Program-made: the position numbers and the translations under genes | DNA from: Gossypium raimondii | Taxonomy: Eukaryota; Streptophyta; Magnoliopsida; Malvales; Malvaceae | NCBI RefSeq assembly: GCF_025698545.1 | Contig: NC_068570.1 | Span: 55,323,924-55,387,923, forward strand | Length of the DNA stretch: 64,000 nucleotides | Reading direction: 5' to 3' | In this document: positions 58,671 to 64,000 of the stretch, piece by piece | How the letters are laid out: every line of letters starts with the position of its first letter | How positions within the stretch are numbered: position 1 is the first letter of the stretch | Notes under the pieces: generated by a model | What the model saw: the letters and a program-made list of their open reading frames with translations, nothing else | The model's database searches: none | Told to the model about the DNA's origin: nothing

Positions 58671-59110
58671 CGAGCTATATAACAGGAAGCTCATGTGAGC
58701 CATGTAACGGGAAGCTTATCTGGGTTGTATAATAGGAAGCTCATAAGAGCCATAATCAAGAAGCTCATATGAGCCAATAACGGGTAGCTCCGAAGAGCCA
58801 TTAATCAGGAAGTTCCGAATAGTCATATATCGGGAAGTTTAAATGAGCCAATATCGGGAAGCTCCGGAGAGCCATTAATTAGGAAGTTCACAAAAAGCCT
58901 TTAATCGGGAAGCTCACGAAGAGCCATATATCGGGACGCTCATAAAAGTTGTGGTGTGTCTACAACACATGCAGAATCACAACCAATCGGGATGCTCCAA
59001 AGAGTTATTAACGAAAGCTCGCAAGAACCATATAACGGAAAGCTCGATAGGGCTAATAACGGGATGCTCTTTTGAGCTGTGGTGTGTCCGCAACATATGC
59101 AGGACCACAA
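58671..59110 (+). repeat. Minisatellite in solo LTR B
   Basis: About 12-14 degenerate units of 28-31 bp with core TCGGGAAGCTC and GAGCCATATA, many holding a GAAGCTC...GAGCC inverted pair. A higher-order repeat GTGGTGTGTC.ACAACA.ATGCAG occurs at about 58950 and 59080. Confidence 0.85.
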
Positions 59111-60795
59111 CCAATTCGGGAACCCTGTATCCATCGAAATTTCATCTATTCAAACGGAACTTAACATTTATCAGGATTTGTCAGATATGTAATTAATTTC
59201 ATATAAATAGCAATTACACAATTCAAATATAGAACATTTAATTCAAACATATAAATATACACAATTTAGTTACACGAACTTACCTCGACAATGTTCGTGA
59301 ACTTGTAAGCTACTAATCCGTTACTTTTTTTTACCTCGATCTAGCTCCGTATTTGGTCTATCCGGATCTAATTGAGCTAAATAAGTTTGCTTAAAACCTA
59401 ATTTCCATGGCTAGGGTTTCCATGTTTTAATTTTGGGAAAGATGATGAAATAAGATGATATTAGATTTTTATCATCTTTAATTATTTCTATTTCCAATTT
59501 AGTCTTTTTCTTTATTTAATTTTCCATGGATGACTAAGCATACTTAACTACTCCTCTAAATGGTCTATTTTCCATATAAGGACCTCCAATTTTGAATTCC
59601 ATAGCTATTTGATCTCTTTAGCTATTAGATTCCAACTTTTGTACTTTATGCAATTTGGTCATTTTCATCAAATTAGACATGTAACTGGTAAAATTTTCTT
59701 AATGAAATTTTTATACGACATTCCTATCATTATGCAGACCATGCAATAATATTAAAATAATTTTCCTTCCAAACTTGGATTTGTGGTCCCGAAACCACTA
59801 TTCCGATTTCACTGAAAATGGGCTGTTACAATTCACTTACGTAACTTCTCTCTTCATCAACATGTCAAAAACAAAATATTTCCTCATGAGAAATCTTTAC
59901 TTTAACACCATTTTTATGCTTTTCTATCACAACTAAACTTAAAAATAACATAAAACCTTAACATCCATACATTATTCTCGTGAAACCAAACTTTAACTTG
60001 ACTTTCTCTCTCCTCCAACTTTTATTTTCTTGAATCTAACTTAATATTCTAGCTCCCCATAGTCTTCTTATTATTTTTCTCTCTTGGTAGCTATAGAAAT
60101 TCTTTTGATTTCTAAGCAAAAATGGTGGATTTTTTTGTAAAAGAACCAAATTGTAAAAAAAAGAAAATTTTCTTTCTTTCTTCTTCTTCTCACGTTGAGA
60201 ACATGGAAAGATGAAGAGAATTCTTCATCTTTCTTTCCTTATATACTAAATAAAATAATAATTAAATATAATTAAATGTCAAATCAAAATATTAATAAAC
60301 TAATATTTATTTATTTAATTAATCTAAAATATCACCAACATCATCATTACTCTTCAAAATTATCTTCCTTGCTAAATGACCATTTTGACCCCTTCAAAAT
60401 TCCTCCATTGAATCATCACTTATTTTAGTAAAATTATGATTTAACCCCTCATACTTTTTCCACTTATTCAATTTGGTCTTAATTCATCCATTTTCCTTAG
60501 TTTCTAGATCCTTCCACCCTTAAAATATTTGCACTATTGGTCCTTCAACTTTTTCATGTTTACACTTTAACCCCTCAAATTTTGAGTATTTATTCTTGGG
60601 TCACAAAACTTTTCTCACTTTTGCGGTTTAGTCTTTTCTTGAATTAATACATCATAATAGACTTCCTAAACAGATTTTGTTGACATAACTCAAACTTTTC
60701 CCCCCTTTTTTTTTCCACTTTATTTCCTTATTTTACTATATCAAAGATGATATCTCACTTTCTTACTGTAGCAACTTTCGAGGTGTTACAAACAA

Positions 60796-61260
60796 GGTTG
60801 TAAAATAGTGTTTAGAATGCTCGTATGCTTTATTTCAAGGTTTATGCTATGTACAAGAGTAGGGTGGATTGACCCCTATTTATAGTGTTAAAATAGATGC
60901 CGATAATGGCAATATAAAATGATCGTAAAACAATAAGAAAAGAAAAATAAAACACATAGATTTTACGTGGAAACCCTTTTGGGAAAAAAACCATGGGCTG
61001 AGTAGAAGAAATTCACTAATGTTGAAAACTGAATGATAAACAATAAGAAAAGAAAAATAAAACATATAGATTTTACGTGGAAACCCTTTTGGGAAAAACC
61101 ATAGGCAATGGAGAAGAAATTCACTAATGTTGAAATCTGAATGATATAATATGAGTTTTGACTACATCTATTTAAATGTTGAAAAGCTTTACATAGATCC
61201 CCTTATTTTACCATTTATTTTCTTTAACAAGGGTTCGGGTCACACAACTTTAACAATCTC
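60796..61260 (+). repeat. Copia-LTR-like DNA with a 105-bp direct duplication
   Basis: AACAATAAGAAAAGAAAAAT...TTTTACGTGGAAACCC...GAAGAAATTCACTAATGTTGAAA occurs at about 60931 and 61036. The ACGTGGAAACCCTTTTGGG and CTCCACCTTGACACGAATTC words are frequent in plant copia LTRs. Borders not determined. Confidence 0.55.
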
Positions 61261-62640
61261 CACCTTGACACGAATTCTCAAATTTGAACTGTTACGAGCT
61301 TAGATTAGCATGGACTGGCTTTCAGACTTGGACCTGTTTTGCTAGCTTTAGGTGCATATGAGCTTGAAATACAACATTGAGAATTATCGGGAGTGAAATT
61401 GAATGATTACAAGAAGGCCCGAAGGAGGACAAGTGGGCCGTGGCCCAAAACACCCTCACCTTAGCCTAGATTCGGCGCTTCAACCTCAACTACTCGTACA
61501 CTTTGACGCCTTAGACCATGCCTTAGCATGACGACCCTGCGAGCCCTAGCATTGTGCTACTGAGTTGCGGCACTAAGCTTGCTCGACATGAGATTCCTTT
61601 GCCAATTTGACTCGATGCTAGAGGCTATTTTTATATTTTTCAAATACTAAAGCCTAAGCAAGTATCGTAGCTCTAATTTAGGTCAATAAACTTTATAAAT
61701 ACAATATTTTTTAAGAGGGTTAGATAACTTTTGATTGCATTGAACTTTTAGCTTATTGCGAACTTATTGTTTTTGCGTTCTTATTTTATGGATTGATAAA
61801 TCCACTTTTCTATTCAAAAGAATTTCGAAGTTTGATTCAGATAGTTACTGAGATCTAATTGTTCTTAATATTTTATTTGTTATTTAGTATTTGCATGTCT
61901 TCCGATTTAATTACAGTATTCAGGTTTATTTAATATAAGGTTTGTATTCAATTGCTTAGAATAATTGCCTTCTCAATTAGAATTACTAAATTCGTAATTG
62001 TTTAATTGATTCTAATACTTATGATGAACATCATAGGTGGGTAAGATGAATATATGCATCCTATGTTGTGTAGACATGCGATCTAATTTAAATGGACTCC
62101 ACTAGTGTGTGTTTGTTGGTTAGGATTAGGTTTGTCTCGATCTTAATGCTATTGGTAAGTTAAACCCTAAGTGAAAATTATAAGATTATTTATTGATAAG
62201 GAAAATAATTTCAATCGGGCCACCCCTTGGTTATCGAAACAATACGGAGAGATTGGTTACTAGACCCGACATCGACAACTATAACCAGTTTATTAAAGAA
62301 CATTAAAAATAATCTTTTTATCAATGATCAAACTCATGAATTAAACGAGAATTTTAGCTTTAACTACAACTTTATCATATTGATTTTCCCCCAACTTTTT
62401 ATTACTTTTTTTTAATTTGACTTTAATTTTAAGTTTTTTAAAACTCCATTAATCTTTATTTTATTTATTTTTGTTAAAAAATAAAAATATCATTGTCATT
62501 GTAAATTCGACTCTACTCACTATTATTTAAAAGAAATTTATTTTGACAGTCGAGAAAATTATAAAATATATTTGAAAAATATTGTCAACCATTTCAATTA
62601 TACACTTAAAATATAAAAAGTAAAAACCTATAAAACTTAA
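61261..62640. other. Intergenic DNA with no recognised feature
   Basis: AT-rich; short ORFs only, no motif I recognise. Confidence 0.5.
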
Positions 62641-62650
62641 ATTTTACTTT

Positions 62651-62755
62651 TGAATAGCTGAGATATAAACCGACCTGGGTATTGAATTTTGGGCTTGGAT
62701 TTTACCCATGAATACCTAAGATATGAACCGACCTGGGTATTGAATTCTGGGCTTC
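62651..62755 (+). repeat. Tandem duplication of about 51 bp upstream of COX16
   Basis: TGAATAGCTGAGATATAAAC...GACCTGGGTATTGAATTTTGGGCTT is followed by a second copy starting TGAATACCTAAGATATGAAC. It may lie in the promoter. Confidence 0.8.
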
Positions 62756-63276
62756 TACTTTTAAATTTAACTTGCTGTCCCTGCCCAATCATTCCTTCCT
62801 TCCTTTTCCTCCTTGTGTTTCTCTCAACTCAAACTTTTCAAATTTTAATTTTTGTTTTCAAGCAGATTCAGAACATTACCCGTCTCAAGAAGGTATGTAG
62901 ATTGATTTCTATACCTTTATTTTGTTTTACTTTACTATGTTTAAATTTTGCCCTTTTCCTCTTTAAACTGCAATTTTAGCTATCAATTTGTGTGTAGCTT
63001 GAAAAGGTTATGCTGGAAATTTGTTTAATAAATTTTCTGGAAAAAATAATTTTTGAGATTAGTTGAATAAAATAAATTTGTTTTTATTTTTAATTATTTG
63101 GGTTTTTACTGGAAAATAAGAATTTATGGTTATTAAGCTGTAATTTTAGTCGAGCAAAACAATGGGTTCAATTCAACATTATTATTTAAAACATAAAAGA
63201 AACTTAAATTTGTTTGAATTTGGAAAATTTGTTATATTGCGTTAATAGATAGCGAAAATGTCAAACAAAAATTCTG

Positions 63277-63530
63277 TAGGAAAATGAAGAGTTCGAGCTT
63301 CATAGGATATATATGTTAAAGGCTTTTATCTTTTACTTGAATAAGTCACTCATCTGTACAAATTGCAAAGGGTTTTAACTTATCTATGTTATTTCGAAAC
63401 TTCATATTTCTTGAGTACCGATATCGGACACTTGGATATGGGATATGACCTTCAATCATATCCAGTTTCAAGCACATACCCGTATCTAACACTTAAGTAA
63501 CAGACTGATTTGCAATGAATAGTGCATTTG
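63277..63530 (+). repeat. Repeat segment in the COX16 upstream region
   Basis: Partner of 52850-53115, in the same orientation. Confidence 0.65.
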
Positions 63531-63629
63531 AGTTCTTTTTGGCTATCAGAACTCAATAGATAAGTAAATATAGCCTGAATTCTATTGAAACTGACATTCT
63601 TATACAGTTTGTTTCATGATTTGCTGAAA

Positions 63630-63823
63630 ATGACATCTGTTGAGGGAAATACGGCTGAGCCTCGGAAAACTAGTAATCCAGCTGCTAACACTGCTAAGAT
63701 TCAGAGTTCATCATCATCATTCCGAAGGTGGGGTAGGAAGTATCCTTTTATCAGATATGGGCTTCCAATGATTTCGTTGACTGTGTTTGGGGCAGTCGGC
63801 CTTGGTCACCTCTTGCAGGGCAG
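63630..63823 (+). CDS. COX16: COX16-like cytochrome c oxidase assembly factor, first coding exon (partial gene)
   Basis: COX16 is a small mitochondrial inner-membrane protein needed for assembly of cytochrome c oxidase. The ATG at 63630 opens a Ser/Thr/Ala-rich leader (MTSVEGNTAEPRK) followed by the conserved block KYPFIRYGLPMISLTVFGAVG, whose hydrophobic part is the single membrane helix, and LGHLLQGR. A donor (CAGGTTAGT) follows at 63824 in phase 2, so the remaining exons lie beyond the window; the ORF past it is intron. A candidate 5' UTR exon ends at AAGAAGGTATGT (62892), suggesting a leader intron of about 0.7 kb. The N-terminus looks longer than in some relatives; the upstream in-frame ATG at 63585 seems less likely. 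Confidence 0.88.
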
Positions 63824-64000
63824 GTTAGTTTCGGTACACTTGATTTGCAAATTGATTTTCCAAACTACTTTAGTGGATGAGATCTATGTTTCGTCTGGCA
63901 GTGAATATATCTGCTGTGCAGAGAACAGCAGATGTCATGTTAACTTTGAGGGGCAAACCATGTTATACCGTAGATAATTGCTCAGTTCTGTTCACGGTGT

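Larger units (their letters stand above)
54972..59830 (-). mobile_element. Solo LTR B, inserted in C, itself interrupted by A
   Basis: Plus-strand ends are TGTAACACCCCTAACCC (54972) and AAATGGGCTGTTACA (59830), with target duplication ATTCA at 54967-54971 and 59831-59835. About 2.55 kb without A. It contains CACACGGCC/CACACGCCC words near 55310-55500, common in cotton gypsy LTRs, and a minisatellite at 58671-59110. No ORF of note. Confidence 0.9.
53189..60790 (-). mobile_element. Solo LTR C (outermost), minus orientation, interrupted
   Basis: Ends on the plus strand are TGTAACACCCTTATACCC (53189) and TTCGAGGTGTTACA (60790). The target duplication AACAA stands at 53184-53188 and 60791-60795. 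It is split by solo LTR B. Without B it is about 2.74 kb. Read on the minus strand, its start closely matches solo LTR A. The TATATAAG at 60238-60245 and a hairpin at 60206-60233 mark its likely transcription start. No coding domain is seen. Confidence 0.88.

Noticed and set aside
58671-59110. Regularly spaced repeats resembling a CRISPR array
   Set aside because: Units are degenerate, there are no unique spacers and the setting is a plant LTR.
63585-63629. Upstream in-frame ATG for COX16
   Set aside because: The 15 extra residues (MKLTFLYSLFHD...) look like leader DNA; the ATG at 63630 fits the usual short N-terminus better, though this is not proven.

Overview
This is a window of a plant nuclear chromosome. 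Genes have many introns with GT..AG boundaries, intergenic DNA is very AT-rich, and LTR retrotransposons, solo LTRs, MITEs and SINEs dominate. The MLO, WAP, EDR2-like, UBL5 and COX16 genes, and LTRs of the TGTAACACCCC...GGGGTGTTACA type, suggest a dicot of the cotton kind (Gossypium/Malvaceae). That assignment is inference; no database was searched.

Layout. 1-24129: an MLO-family gene (plus strand, 15 exons recognised) that is a pseudogene. Exon 3 is split by a 17.7-kb Tat/Ogre-type Ty3-gypsy element (1771-19455) with two LTRs, PBS, PPT, an extra ORF before gag, dual RNase H and a perfect 5-bp target duplication (CTACT). Three other exons carry frameshifts. 24394-26641: a solo LTR of a related element. 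23624-31130: an old tandem duplication. The left copy keeps the full-length MLO pseudogene and only the 3' tail of WAP; the right copy keeps a whole WAP gene (30565-34489, minus) and only MLO remnants (promoter-like stretch and last exon). The right copy also preserves the empty site of the solo LTR and carries a hAT-like MITE.

35800-41480: a tandem pair of intronless UBL5 genes encoding identical 73-residue proteins. Between them lie two SINE copies, a dead LINE RNase H domain and a long-TIR MULE-like element. 42967-49104 (minus): a complete 21-exon EDR2-like gene (PH-START-DUF1336, 736 aa predicted). 49990-53115: AT-rich tandem repeats hit by a SINE and a MITE, then a degenerate copia RT/RNase H fragment. 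53189-60790: three solo LTRs nested inside one another, each with its own target duplication. 60800-62780: repeats only. 63630-end: the first coding exon of a COX16-like gene, cut by the window edge.

The host genes that look functional are WAP, both UBL5 copies, EDR2-like and COX16. They do not form a pathway: they are a nuclear-envelope coiled-coil protein, a splicing-linked ubiquitin-like modifier, a lipid-binding defence regulator and a mitochondrial assembly factor. I saw no new coding system. The most informative content is the insertion history, readable from target duplications and empty sites, and a covarying hairpin at the predicted start of transcription of one LTR family.
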